From Phellopilus nigrolimitatus (taxonomy: Eukaryota; Basidiomycota; Agaricomycetes; Hymenochaetales; Hymenochaetaceae), in contig JAJOHG010000053.1 of assembly GCA_021029095.1 (NCBI GenBank), positions 62,001 to 126,000 of the forward strand: a stretch of 64,000 nucleotides of DNA, given 5' to 3'. Both the position numbers and the translations under genes were made by a program. This document shows positions 22,252 through 33,675 of the stretch, piece after piece; the stretch's first letter is position 1; each line of letters starts with the position of its first letter. The notes under the pieces are model-generated. The model ran no database searches. It was not told where the DNA came from and saw nothing but the letters and a program-made list of their open reading frames with translations.

Positions 22252-25200
22252 ATGGGTGACGACGAAGAACGACCACGCAAGCGCAGACTCGTCGAAGATG
22301 AAAAGAAAGGTTGCAGAACACTTATATCTCATCTATCCTATCATTGACTGGCAACTTTATCGCAGAGCACACACTGAGAGCGCTTTTGAATGAGGAAATC
22401 GACATCGAGATCGGTCTACGCGCTCGACTCAAGGAAACTGTCGAATCAAGACTCACCTGGGCTCTCATCCTTCAAAATGCTTTGGAAAAGCACTTTGAAC
22501 AATCTGAACTCCCCGAGAACGACGGTGTGCATCGTGAAAGCTTTCTCTGATACGTAGCTCATTCAAAAACTAGCAGGAGACACGCAGAATCACTTCGCAG
22601 ATGAAGCCATTGCTGCGTACAAATCGACCATTGATCCTTGCAAGCTTCTCATCGCAGACGACCTTCCAGACCCGCTTCCTATCGCTAGAAATTCATCCTT
22701 AAAGTCCTTGACTGACCCTACTAAGACTCAGTCGCGACACACCTCCCAACTTCACTATGAGGACCGCGCGGCAAAGGTACCTAACAAGTACCTCTTCCTC
22801 CGCGACAGCGCGTCCACGCCGACCATGATCTACAAGCTCGCAGTGTCCAGACTGCGACCGCTCCGACTTCCCGCGCCTTCAAGGCTTGCTGAACCATTGC
22901 CGCCTAAAGCATCAACGCGAGTTCGGAAGCCATGACGAGTGCGTTCAGCACTGCGCATCGGTCATTCCGGAAGACGAGCAGCCGTGGATTATTGCACATG
23001 GCGTGGAGATTACGGGTATGAGTGCGAGTCTCAGGAGGCTGTTCGAGATGGCTGTGGGTTCGTATGCGGGGATAGTTGGGATGGCACAGAAAGAGAGAAC
23101 CGTCGACATGAAGAAGCTACGCATACTCGCTCTAAGGATGAGGGCGAGGATGCAGACCCAGGAGCAGAGGAGTCTACGCTTGTCACAAAGACTCTGGGGC
23201 ACCACAAGGACACACCGGCGCTGGCGCAGGTCCTCGGCCGGGCTCCGAAGAAAAAGCAAATAAATGTCGCTGAAAGCGACGACCCGGTCGACGTGTTGAG
23301 CGTCGGTGAAGTTGTTGCTACGCATGCTTGGGCAATGACTTACCAGGAACGAAGCCGTATCGATAAACTAGCGAACGAGGACGATGTGTCGATGGAAAGC
23401 GAAGAGGATAGCGACATTCCGGAATTTGCGACTGCTGCTCAATCGCCATCGCACTGTCCAGAGGAGCAGCAGGTTCCACATGACTGCTCGATTGGCGATC
23501 TCTGACTGGAGTTTGCGGATACCGGATGGTCAGTTAGTTCTGGTTTCCTTTGTGTAATTGCTCAGTCGCTCTCCCAGGCGAAGTCAAGAAATATGAGATG
23601 CAGGCAGGCGCAACGCATAAGTGGATGATCTCCGTTCGCGCACCTTCATATGTATGTTATCTGTCTGTCTTACAATTGATGTTTTATAATAAACTTTTTC
23701 TGCAGAGTGTACACGCGAGCACCGTTCTTGCGAATATGACTGTCTCGTCTGCAACTGAGCCTCCCCCAGCTGCCTTCATTACACCGCTCGCCGTATCTGA
23801 ACCCCCATTTTGCGTCATGGGCCTCACAGAGAAGCCGTTCCTTGCACGGATAACTTTTGAATGGGCCGGTACGCGGAATAAAGCAACTCAAGTCGACCAT
23901 TGGATTGAGGTAATGCCATTCACAACCACTAAAAAAAATGACATTTACTGATAAGGATTTTAGCTGGACATTGGCAGGTCCACCCGCCCTGTACTCGGGG
24001 ACGAACAAGTCATCGACGTCGAACTCGACCGCAGTACAGAACTGCTCCCTCGGCGTAGCGACAGCCGGGTGGTAGATTGGCAGTCTGACACGGATAAGAA
24101 GCGCACCAACCAGAAAGCGGGGACAAGCGAGGTGCCAGCCAGTGCGTCTGAGCCAGGCATGTTGATAATTGAAATATGAAACTTTTCCTTGAGAAAACTG
24201 ACTTCGACGACGAAATAGAGCACATCAAGCGCTTGAAAAAGCTCCTTACCGCGCTTCCCGATGACAGCAAAAGGTTTGGGGTTCATTCTTGGACCTCCAA
24301 TTTTTCAGTAGAAAGCTTATCTACCGTACGATAGACGTCGGCCTGCGCAAACCTCCGTTGGTACCGTACTTTTTGCCTGCCTCGATACAGCATCTCAACA
24401 GTATGGTGAATGGAAGGCGAAAAGCTGTCGAAGTGAGTTGATAAACGTCGAAGAGCAAGGGAGAGCCTGACATATTTTGTATTGTATTTGAAGTGGGGAC
24501 GAGCACGGGCGCTATGGGAGGCCTACAAATCGTCCGAGCCATCAAAAATACCAGAAACGCAAGCTATTTCTGAGTCTATCAAGAAATTTTCAGGTTCCGT
24601 GGACATTTACCGGTGGTTGGAAATTGAAGGGTACTTCCCAAGAGCTTCGCTCCATTCCCGGCCATCAACAAGGAAAAACTCCGACATCGCGAAGAACACA
24701 TTTTGCGCGTTTTGCGGCCAACAGGTGGCTTTGCATCGTAAGCCTAAGGGCGCACGGTCGAAAGAGGTGGACATTACTCCGATGCAAGTCTGCGCTCTGC
24801 CAGAATGGGCGATGCGGACGCCGATTGTAAGTTTGGAAGATTTTCTCGCGCATCAAGCATTACGCGATTCTGTCCGGCCACAAGCGGGAATAGAGACTAT
24901 GCGGAGAATAGATGCACAATCTTCTCAATCTCAGCTGGTACGCGTGGTGGATCCGGCGTTGACACTCGCAGTGCAGGGGATGGTGTCATCGCTACTATTG
25001 CCCTGTTTCACGCGTCTAAATAACTTGCTTTTCATCGGGGAAGGCGAACAAGAGCTCGAGCCATTCGCCCTTCTGGGGGCTTCCGTGCAAGGTTTGGTCC
25101 GACGACTGATTAGTGAAGGGCTCCAGGCGATGGGCGCAAAGCTCGAGGCACCGAAGGGTTCCAGTACCTACGGCCTGAGCGGATCGAAGAGACGGCTTCT

Positions 25201-25396
25201 GACGCCGGCGCACATCGTTCGCGGACTTGTTGAAGGCTCGCGTCGGAGAGGGCTTTCGAACGTCAAGCGTGCGCTCCTGTTGAGCATAGCGCGATTGGGC
25301 GTTAAGGTGCCTGAAGAAGAGCAGGAAGCAGTAGTCGGAGCGCCTGCAACGATCACCACGGATGATGAGCGAGATACTTGTGCTTTTGCGAAATAG
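22252..25396 (+). CDS. YEATS-domain chromatin protein (YEATS2-like), frame apparently shifted
   Basis: Likely histone acyl-lysine reader of a transcription coactivator complex. The start MGDDEERPRKRR and exons 22252-22309 and 22366-22524 are clean. Exon 3 (from 22577) holds a C2-H2-type zinc finger: LACPDCDRS, then LQGLLNHCRLKH. Next is the YEATS fold: TARLAISDWSLRIP, GATHKWMISVRAP, PPFCVMGLTEKPF (weakly like the FxVxxxGWGEFP core) and VDHWIELD. A region YFLPASIQHL..GRRKAVEWGRARAL follows. The last exon (24494-25396) has a second Cys motif, FCAFCGQQVALH, and a helical stretch RLISEGLQAMG..TPAHIVRGLVEG that could be the histone fold known in YEATS2. Between 22838 and 23490 protein-like text moves between two reading frames three times; see findings. 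Either there are indels (mutation or assembly error) or introns I failed to place. Confidence 0.75.
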
Positions 25397-25863
25397 GATC
25401 CTCGTTGGGGTCAAATGAAGACGAAGAAGATCTGATGCTTTTGAAAAGAAATAAGGAAGGGATTAAGAATACGAGAGATGAAATTTGAAGGTGGATGTTG
25501 CTATGCCGTTTAGCTGCGTAGTGAAGGCGCTAATCATTGCTAAATATAGAAAACATAATAGGCACGGTCGTTGGTCGACCATTAGTCCATCAGGCTCCGG
25601 CGATCGCGCGAACACATGCATAACTGTGGCTTCGACACAAATTGTCACACGTACGTTTTGTCAGGGTCTCCAGGTTTCGCGGGAGTGTTCCTCTGGACAC
25701 GAAATGTCGTTTGCACGCACGAGATAACTAATCATTCACTTCCTTCTTGCTTCTCAACCCTCTTTACATTCCTTTCTGATTCTAGTCGAGGTCTGCATAT
25801 ACGCCTGGCCTGAGGTTGTTTCGTCTATCCTTTTCACTACTTTCGTTCTGAGGTGCCGCAGCA
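25397..25863. other. Intergenic region
   Basis: 467 nt between two genes on the plus strand. It should hold the 3' end of the YEATS gene and the promoter of the membrane protein. No gene or clear motif seen. Confidence 0.45.
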
Positions 25864-27731
25864 ATGTCCAAACTTCACTTCGACGACACCATAGGAGCTG
25901 CTTTCGTTGGTTTCTCCGTCGCTGCTGTGTACGCATCTTCTTTACGCTGCCACACATCGGCCGGATGCTGAAGGTTACCACAGTCTTTACGGTGTTCTTT
26001 CGATACAGATCCACACATACTTCCAGCGTTATACACTCGATCGACCCGTCTATAAATTCTTCGTATGTTCGCGTTTTTGTATGTACAAAAACAACCCACT
26101 TCAATTCATCTTGTTTCCTCAGGTTGCCGCCGTCTGGTTAGTAAATTATAGTTCAGACTGACAAAAGTACTGCTAAAAGAGTCGTGAAATGGATTACAGG
26201 ATATTGGAGACACTTCACTCAGTATTAACAGGGCACGTAGTGTACTATTACGCCATCAGGTGTGCCTCTTGTCGTATTTCCGTGTTCATACTACCTACTA
26301 GTGTGCCCACCTTCCTTTCAAAGCAATTTCGATAACCCGTTAGCCCTCCTTGTTCCGACCTGGACCCTCATCGTACGTCCCCTTTGTGGAGCAGACTTTC
26401 CCTGGGACTAATGCTCTACTGACCTTCAGGCACAAGTGCTTGTCGGGGTAAATTCACTTCGTGGCATCTTGTCGCGTAAATAACTGATTCAGTGCACTGG
26501 CTGCAGGCAGTTATATCTGTGCTTGTAAAATCGTGAGTCGCTTATCTCCTCTCGGACTGTAACCTTGCTGACCTTACTTTGCAGGGCATTCGCCATTCGC
26601 GTATGGAGATGTAAGACCGTTTGCTTTGAATGGTAAATTCGGTACTAATGATAGTCGCTTTCTAGTCAGTGGTAACAACATCGTCCTGACTGGTCTGATC
26701 GTAAGCCTGCTACCTTCAAGAGATTGTATTTCTTCTAACGTGTCCTGCAGGCCATCTTAAACTGCGGCATTCTCGGTCCGTACTCATCTTTATGCTCTTT
26801 CAAACTCAACTCACAAAAAGGGACATTTAGGCCTTGCTGTCTTATTCACCATAAAGGCGTACGCGGCTTCTCTCCTTTCTTTCCTTAATTTATGGACTAT
26901 TGTTGACTGTATAATTGTATTTACTAGTTCTCGTCTTTCGACCTTCGCCGAGCTGCCCAGCCTGAAGTGGGTAACGACGGCAGTGCTCGGGACGAGCGTC
27001 CTTGTAGACCTCATTATCGCCGTTTCCCTTACATTTTTCCTCTATCACCTACGGAGGGCCTTCACGGCGAGCTCGCTGGTGAATGGTCTGATCATGTATT
27101 CTATCGAAACAGGGGCGATTACGAGGTTTGTCATGTTTTAATGGATACTAGGAGAAAGTCCAGGCTGAATAATTATCATAGCGTGTGTGGCATTGCTACT
27201 CTGATAACGGTGAAGTAGTTCAATGCAAACGAGTATGATGCGATGTTGAACATTTCCCGTAGTTCGATGCAATGCCCACGACATTTGTCTACATGACCTT
27301 CTTTTTCGTCTTGTCGAAGCGTGGGTCTTTCTCTGCCTGAGATACAGTGATTTCGCGACTAATATGTTCCCCGCAGTCTACAGCAACTCCTTACTGGCGA
27401 CGCTGAATACGCGAAGGGCGGTCAGGGGGAGAGGGACGGACCGCTCGCAGGGACTGCATGGCGACTTCACAATTGTCCTCGCTAATGGCCAACAGGCAAC
27501 ACACAGCAGCTTTGGGCAGGTCGACGGGCAGAAGGTGAGCTCAATGATGCGTAGGTGAAATTCGGGGAACTTACTTTTATGCGCGTCCCTGCAGCAGACA
27601 CAAGATCTCGAACTCAACATTCTTAAAGAGGTATGGTTTCTTTCCTTCTTGTCTCTGTTTCTCGGACTTGACATGTTATCCATCAGCCTCGGGGAATCAA
27701 GTCGGTCGAGTACAGCCCCCGACAGCAGTAG
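25864..27731 (+). CDS. DUF6534-type seven-helix membrane protein
   Basis: Seventeen exons join in frame to 315 aa; internal exons of 14, 18, 25, 26, 26, 28 and 28 nt make this the most fragmented gene of the window. Hydrophobic helices are seen at about residues 10-30 (AAFVGFSVAAVLYGVLSIQ), 50-72, 80-100, 105-125, 128-150, 160-185 and 215-240, followed by a basic, probably cytosolic tail of about 75 residues. The pattern YGVLSIQ..YF, then WILETLHS near helix 2, then TLNTRR after the last helix is typical of the multi-copy basidiomycete family now called DUF6534. Its role is unknown. The cytoplasmic LNTRRAVRGRG motif is conserved in relatives I have seen. Coordinates of the smallest exons are the least certain. 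Confidence 0.8.
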
Positions 27732-28625
27732 GTACGACCAGTCGTACCCGCAGCAGAACATCCCCATACTACACTACGTCAACGCAACCGAGGGCCTACG
27801 GTCACCGGAGCGCGTTGCGCGGTCCTAGATCTATGTGTCTTGTTCTCCTTATCTTTCTTTATAGTAGATTCTCTTCACCTGTGAGCTATTCTCGTCCTGC
27901 ATATTTTCCGTCGTGCAATCGCCCCTTCTCACCCTGGTGGTGCCCCTTCTCCGCCTTAACCCCTCCCATCAGTCAGCTGCACACGCAAAGCCCACGTCTC
28001 GACGACGCATCTCATCAGATCTCCGCGCACTGTAGGTTTTGAATCAAATCGGCTCTTCGCTATCAACCACCGCCTTTCCCTTACCTTCGTCTTTACATTT
28101 TTATAAATAAATGTATTTATCAACAGGCAAAATTCGGACCGAATACTTATGCATTCTTTCAATCCTTTGGGCTATCCTCGCTTTCCCTCGCATTTCATTG
28201 CTTTCAAATTCGTTTCGCTTTCTTGCTGTTTGATCCTGGGACGAAATCATGTTCTGTGATTTCGCGGCTGGTCCTGCGCTCCATCTGAATGTACATGTAC
28301 ATACATCTACACATTATATATCAGACTCTCTTCAGCACTAGATAACTACTTCTTTTCATTCGGACTCCTTCGGAGAGTACGCAAGCGTATAGCAAAAACC
28401 TGAGGGCGTTATAACACTAGTATTACACTGTACTTGAGTTGTGCGTCGTAAAGAGTTACAATGAGGCCATGGTACAAATTAATTTGTTCTTCCTACGGTT
28501 GAACGTTCACCAGTGATGATTGGTTCTACCGTTACCACCTCTTCCGCTCTGCACGAGATAGACTCCAAAGACTCCGATTGAGCGAAGGTAACCCGCAAAA
28601 AAGAAAAGGCGCGCAAACCCGAAGC
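27732..28625. other. Convergent intergenic region
   Basis: 894 nt between the 3' ends of the membrane protein gene and pyruvate decarboxylase. It is pyrimidine-rich up to about 28200 with an alternating ACATGTAC stretch at 28287-28305. No gene seen. Confidence 0.5.
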
Positions 28626-31002
28626 TTACGCCGGTTGGCCGACCGGGACATACGCGTTCGACTTTCCGCTGAGCTCCGCTTGACGGCGGAGCGCGCGCGG
28701 CGCGTCGAACTTGTCCATCATGATCTCGACGAGCTGGATCTCGGATGCAGATGCGAATGCCGAGTCGTCGAGCAGCGCGGAGAGCTCGCTCTTCGTGTGC
28801 ACGGTGTACGACTTGCCCGTCGGGTTCGCGTGCCCTTGGAAGACCGAGAGCAGCTCGGTCCACTTCCAGTTCGCGATGTCGTTGTATTTTCTGGAATTGA
28901 TAAGTTAAAATAAAAGGATAGAAGATGAGTAGGCGAAGAAGAGCATACCTCTCGCGCCCGTGCAGGTGACGTTCGATGGTGTACCCGGAGTTGTTGAGCA
29001 CGAAGAGGATGGGCTTCAGGCCGCTACGGATCATGGTCGAGATCTCCTGGACCGTAAGCTGGAGACTGCCGTCGCCGATGAAGAGGATGGTGCGGCCGAG
29101 GCCGAGGTCGCGCGCCGCGAGCGCGGCGCCGAGAGTGCTGCCGACCGTCCAGCCAATGCTTCCCCAGAGGATCTGGCTCACGAAGGTCGCGCCCTTCGGG
29201 AGCGGGACGTCGAGGATGCCGAACGAGGAGGTGCCCGTCTCTGCGACGAGCACGTCGTGCGGGCGGAAGAAAGCGCCGACGCGCGGCCAGAGCCAATCGT
29301 GCGTGATCGTCGGCGTGGGGTCGTCCGGGATCGGTGCGGTGAAGTGCGGCACGGGCAGCTGCGACGCGCCCGGCTGCAGCGGCGCGAGGCGCGCAGTCAG
29401 CGCTGGGAGTAGCGTCTTCATTGCGAGTCCCGGGTAGTGCGCGAAGCGCACGAGTGTATGGTCTGAGTGGAGCTGGTAGAAATAGAGCTCAGAATATAAA
29501 AAGACAGTGGACAGAGAAAAGTCCTACTTCGACGGTGCGCATGGTAGGGATGCTATAGGTGAAGTTACCGGTGTTGAAGTCACTCCTGAGTCCTCCGATG
29601 GAGATGATGAGTTTCGCCTTCTCGACCCTTTCTTTGATAGCTTCAGGCGTCAGTGAACCGACGTAGATCTATGGGAGGGGGTGAATGTCAGACAGACGTT
29701 CTAGTATCAGACATGTAGACACTTACGCCCCCATAACGATCGTGCCCCTCCCAGACTGTGCCCTTGCCCATCGGGGCGCTGAACACAGGGAAGCCAGAGC
29801 GCTCGACGAGCTCGCGCGTCTCCTCGATGACATGGTGGCGGATCGCGCACGCGTCGACGAGGATGACCGCGTCGCCCTGCGCCTCCTTCACGAGTGCGAG
29901 GATCTCGTTGAGCACGAACTCCTGCGTGTCCTTGTCGTTCGGCGGAGGCGTCACCGGGAGCGGCGCGAGCAGGCGCCCGGAGGGGATCGACATGTAGACG
30001 AGGTCGGTCGGCAAGGTGAGGTAGACGGGCCGCGCAGAGGTCACGCATGCGACGAGCGCGCGGTCGATCTCCGCGGCTACCGTCTCCTTGGACATCAAGT
30101 GTGCCTGGGCGACGGTGAACTGTTGAGCAGCCTTTTCGTAAGCATCAAATCTGCAGGAAGGCGGCGTTAAAGGACTAGCCGGAAGTTAGATGTACGAAGG
30201 AGGCTTACCGTCCATCGCCGAGGGTGTGGTGAAGCATGGGCTTGGTTTTGAGCTGCATCGTGCTCGGCACGCCGACGATATGCAGGATGGGGACATGCTC
30301 AGAGAATGCTGCGCACAGAGTGTCGGTAACGATAAGGACAGGGATAATGACTCGTCTCACCTCCAGCGAGACCGTTGATTGCGCTTAGCTCTCCAACGCC
30401 GAACCTGTTCTTCAACTGTCAATGGCGCCCGCACTCAAATTAAAAGTAGAGGACAGACGTTGTGAGGAGGACACCGATGCTCCGCCACTTTACGCGGGCG
30501 TAGCCGTCCGCTGCATATGCTGCGTTGAGCTCATTGCTGCAACATACAGTACGCGATCAGACGGGATTGCGTAAGCACATAGAAGCTGTATGCGTACCAG
30601 TTCCCGACCCATTCGATAGTTTTGTGGTCCTCAACAAGATCCTACATAACAGGCCGTCAGCAAAAAAGCAAGGTTCATAAATGGCCGGCAAAAAGCATGA
30701 CATACAAGGAATCCTATAATAAAAAAACTCGTTAGGACCGGTCAAGCAGCGAACACGGAGCGCACCGCGACTCACCAAGATTGAAGTCTCCCGGCACACC
30801 AAACATATGCTGTAAGCCAATCAATGATATATATCGTCTGCTACGGACGATAACGGATGGCACGTACTGTGACACGAAGTTGCTCGAGACGTGCGAGAAG
30901 GTAATTGCCTATGAAGATGGGCTCGCCGGCGTTGTTACCAGCTGCCTCCTGCTCGAGGGTGCCGACTTTCTGCTTGAGAAGGGTGATTTCGTCTGAAGAC
31001 AT
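28626..31002 (-). CDS. PDC1: Pyruvate decarboxylase
   Basis: Thiamine-diphosphate enzyme converting pyruvate to acetaldehyde and CO2 in the cytosol, the first step of ethanol formation. Eleven exons (first 30868-31002, last 28626-28890) give 598 aa. Visible: N-terminal EPIFIGNYLLARLEQL, GVPGDFNL, the cofactor-activating Glu in GNCNELNAAYAADGYAR, LHHTLGDG with the two active-site His, the middle domain LVYMSIP, and the ThDP motif GDGS..(about 26)..LNNSGYT, followed by GRERKYNDIANWKW. All catalytic elements are there. A short N-terminal coiled extension (about 25 residues, MSSDEITLLKQKVGTLEQE) precedes the usual start. One exon (30706-30713) is only 8 nt. A TATA box lies 60 nt upstream, fitting a strongly induced gene. 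Confidence 0.96.
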
Positions 31003-31061
31003 GGTGGATGAAGACGAAGATGCGATTATTGAAGGATGGGGAGACAGAGCGCAGGAGAGGG

Positions 31062-31070
31062 CCTTTTATA
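31062..31070 (-). promoter_or_regulatory. TATA box of the pyruvate decarboxylase gene
   Basis: TATAAAAGG on the minus strand, ending 60 nt before the ATG at 31002. It is the best TATA match in the window and is placed as expected for a short 5' leader. Confidence 0.6.
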
Positions 31071-31529
31071 CTGGAGCACCATAGTATGGGTGTCATTATG
31101 AACTCACGATCATAACCGTCGCGCGTTGACGCGCAGAGACCCGAGCTCTTCCGACTTCGTCATCCGGGACTAACTTCCACACATCGTATTTCTTTCGTAG
31201 AAAATCAGAGAAATGAAGAGAGAAACGTTCTAGGACATGGTTACCTCCGCTCGTTTTCTAATGATTTTAAGGCAATTGTTTGAAGCAAGAAAGAGGTGAA
31301 AGAGTAGAGGAGATCTGCAACGGGATCTGATGCTAATTTCGGGATCGACGGAAAGCGTCATCCGTCAAGCCACATAACCGCCACAAGGCCCCGCAAGGCT
31401 GGACTCGGATCTCCGGACGCGCACGGCGGATTTTGCAAATAGCCCCTATCGGCGGTCTAGAATCTTCAGGAGTGTATTGCGAGAAAAATGGTATAAAACT
31501 GTACAGATATAACTTTGTTCAGACAGTAA
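31071..31529. other. Upstream region of pyruvate decarboxylase / 3' flank of zinc finger-DUF6698 gene
   Basis: About 460 nt. It must contain upstream control sites of pyruvate decarboxylase and, at the right end, the 3' flank of the next minus-strand gene. The 31330-31450 part is GC-rich. No gene seen. Confidence 0.45.
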
Positions 31530-33675
31530 CTACGCGCCGTCGACATGAGCGCGTTTGGCGGCACGCTGAGCCTTCAGGCGGTCCATCGTAGATATCTCGT
31601 CGGCACGACGTTTCGCCTTCGCACATGAGAGCTTGGAGCCGAAAACCCGACTAAAGATATGTAAAATTGTAAGCTTTCATATGACCCTTGACGAAGGAAA
31701 AAAAGAAAGCGGGCGACATACGCGTTCCACCACACCAGAAGTCCCTCGGCGAACTCTCCCGCATCCTCAAATACCGCGACGATGTTCCAATAGAACTCCT
31801 CCATGTCGAAATCTCCATCCTTCAGACTCCAGCCTTCCTTATCGCTCAACGAAAAGCGTAACTGAGATACGAGAATAACAACATTCAGGCAGTTGAGTAG
31901 CCATACTTGGAAGGAACTCACCAGACAAGCACAATAGGCGATGGCTCGTGGAGTGACCTCCGTCATTCCCGCGAGCTTGCTATTCGTTGCCCGCCCAGAC
32001 TGATTTCCCGCCGAGTCAGAGAACGCAGAATTCCTCCCCGTGAAAAGGAATCTAAAGACCTTGAAAAGTGTCAGGCTCGGTCAAGAAAACATAAACGGAC
32101 ACACATACTCGAACAAGAAGTTCGTTCATGAGCAGTCCGGCCTCCAGGTCCTCCACATCACATGTAAGATCTTTATACAGGACAAGTGGGAACTGATCCG
32201 CGCTGATGATGATCTCACCCGCGCGGATTTTCTTGCGAATGCTGCCATCACTCGGTTTGAGTATTGAGATAGAATAAGGTTAAGACCGACATTTACCGAG
32301 AGCTCCTCCACTTAAGAGAAACAGGACAGAGCATCTCTCCTAGACGGTCATCCTGGAAGCCTCGTGACTCTTTCGAGTGTAACAACTTGACGACCTCTGG
32401 ATTGAATGTTTCCTTGTCGACGTAGGCCAATAAATCTAGGATCTCTTTCTTTAGCCGTGAGACGTCGTTGGCGCGAGACACGATGGCCGGTTTGCCGATC
32501 TTTCATAAAAAAATCGATTGTAAGCCAAAGAAGACACTGGCATTACAGATAACTTACCTGTTTTGCGAGCTTCTTGACTTCGTCTTCAGACGAGCGCAGC
32601 AGCTCTTCAGGAAGTTCCGGAATCAACAGGCAAAGTAACGAAAAAGATTCACTGTCTCTGAGAGATCTATCAAAAAAACCCATGTTAAACGAGTAGTCAG
32701 AACTCGAGCCGAAAGAAGGACCTACAAAGGCACATTGCTGCTCTTCCTTCGCTTCGCAGCCGGCTCGCGTCTAGCGGCGCGCTCTCGTTCCGTGCGAAGT
32801 TGGCGCCGACCCCCTGCGAGAAGTTTGTCGAGATCAGGCGCAAGGTCGACCAGGCGGCATACATGCACGGCACGCTTCCTGATGGACTCGGGCGTTCCTG
32901 AAACGGCGCACTCGTAATCTTCGGAGATCTCGTTGTCTTCATCGCCGCCCTCAGAGTCGTGCGCTCCTTCGGACTCGGACTGTGAATTGTTGTCGTCGTC
33001 TTGCATCACGTAGTCTTCATCAGATGAGTGATCAGACGTGGAAGCGCGCTTGTTTAACAGAGCGTTGGATTTCTTTGGCGGTAGGTGCAGAGGCCTGTCA
33101 TCGTCATCGTCAGAAGAAAGCTCGGGTTGTGGTCTGCCCGTGCCTGTTGGGGGTTTGAATGCAGGGATGGGATCCGGATGTTTGTTTACAACCATCTTTT
33201 TACCCCCTTCCTTGTCAAATAAAGAACAGTTCTCATCATCTATGAAAGTTACTGCAAGCTGAGATAAACCGCCCGATCTATACTTGTTTCCGTCTGCAGG
33301 AACAGTCTGGGAAGATTCCGCTGCTACATGCGACTGCTCTCTGACATGAGAGTTCCAGGTTTTGATACGAACGTCTCTCATACAGAGTTCGCAATACTTC
33401 AGAGCATTGTCTTTTTCTACCTTCCGGAGATGCTTTCCCCCTTGGACATGGGCCTGCCATTCCGAATCAGATACGTATTGCTTGCAGCGTGTGCAGAATA
33501 TGTGATCCAATGGGGGACCAGGATTGCCTGCCGTAGAATTCGAAACGTTTTCGAGATGCTTGGGGCTTTTGATGTGGGGAATCCACCCTTTAAGTCCAAC
33601 CGGTCTCGAGCAGAACTCGCAGTATTTATAATTGTCCGGTAGTTTCCGATTAACTTGAATGCCGTGGAGAACCAT
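31530..33675 (-). CDS. Three U1-type zinc fingers joined to a DUF6698 domain
   Basis: Seven exons (32726-33675, 32558-32666, 32297-32499, 32109-32241, 31922-32059, 31722-31861, 31530-31650) give 597 aa. The N-terminus has three C-x2-C..H-x5-H fingers of the U1/matrin type: YCEFCSRPVGLKGWIPH..KH, FCTRCKQYVSDSEWQAH..KH and YCELCMRDVRIKTWNSH..SH, which usually bind RNA or structured nucleic acid. An acidic linker with long Asp/Glu runs follows. The C-terminal 330 residues match the DUF6698 family expanded in agaricomycetes: IRKRAVHVCRLVDLAPDLD, then KKIRAGEIIISADQFPL, ELLVRVFRFLFTGRNS, GMTEVTPRAIAYCACL and FEDAGEFAEGLLVWWNA. An in-frame TAG at the first exon's end is removed by a good intron (32667-32725). 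Function of DUF6698 is unknown. Start taken at MVLHGIQVNRK; an ATG at 33855 is also in frame. Confidence 0.8.

Noticed and set aside
28578..28913. Arg/Glu-rich plus-strand frame
   Set aside because: Antisense to the last exons of pyruvate decarboxylase.
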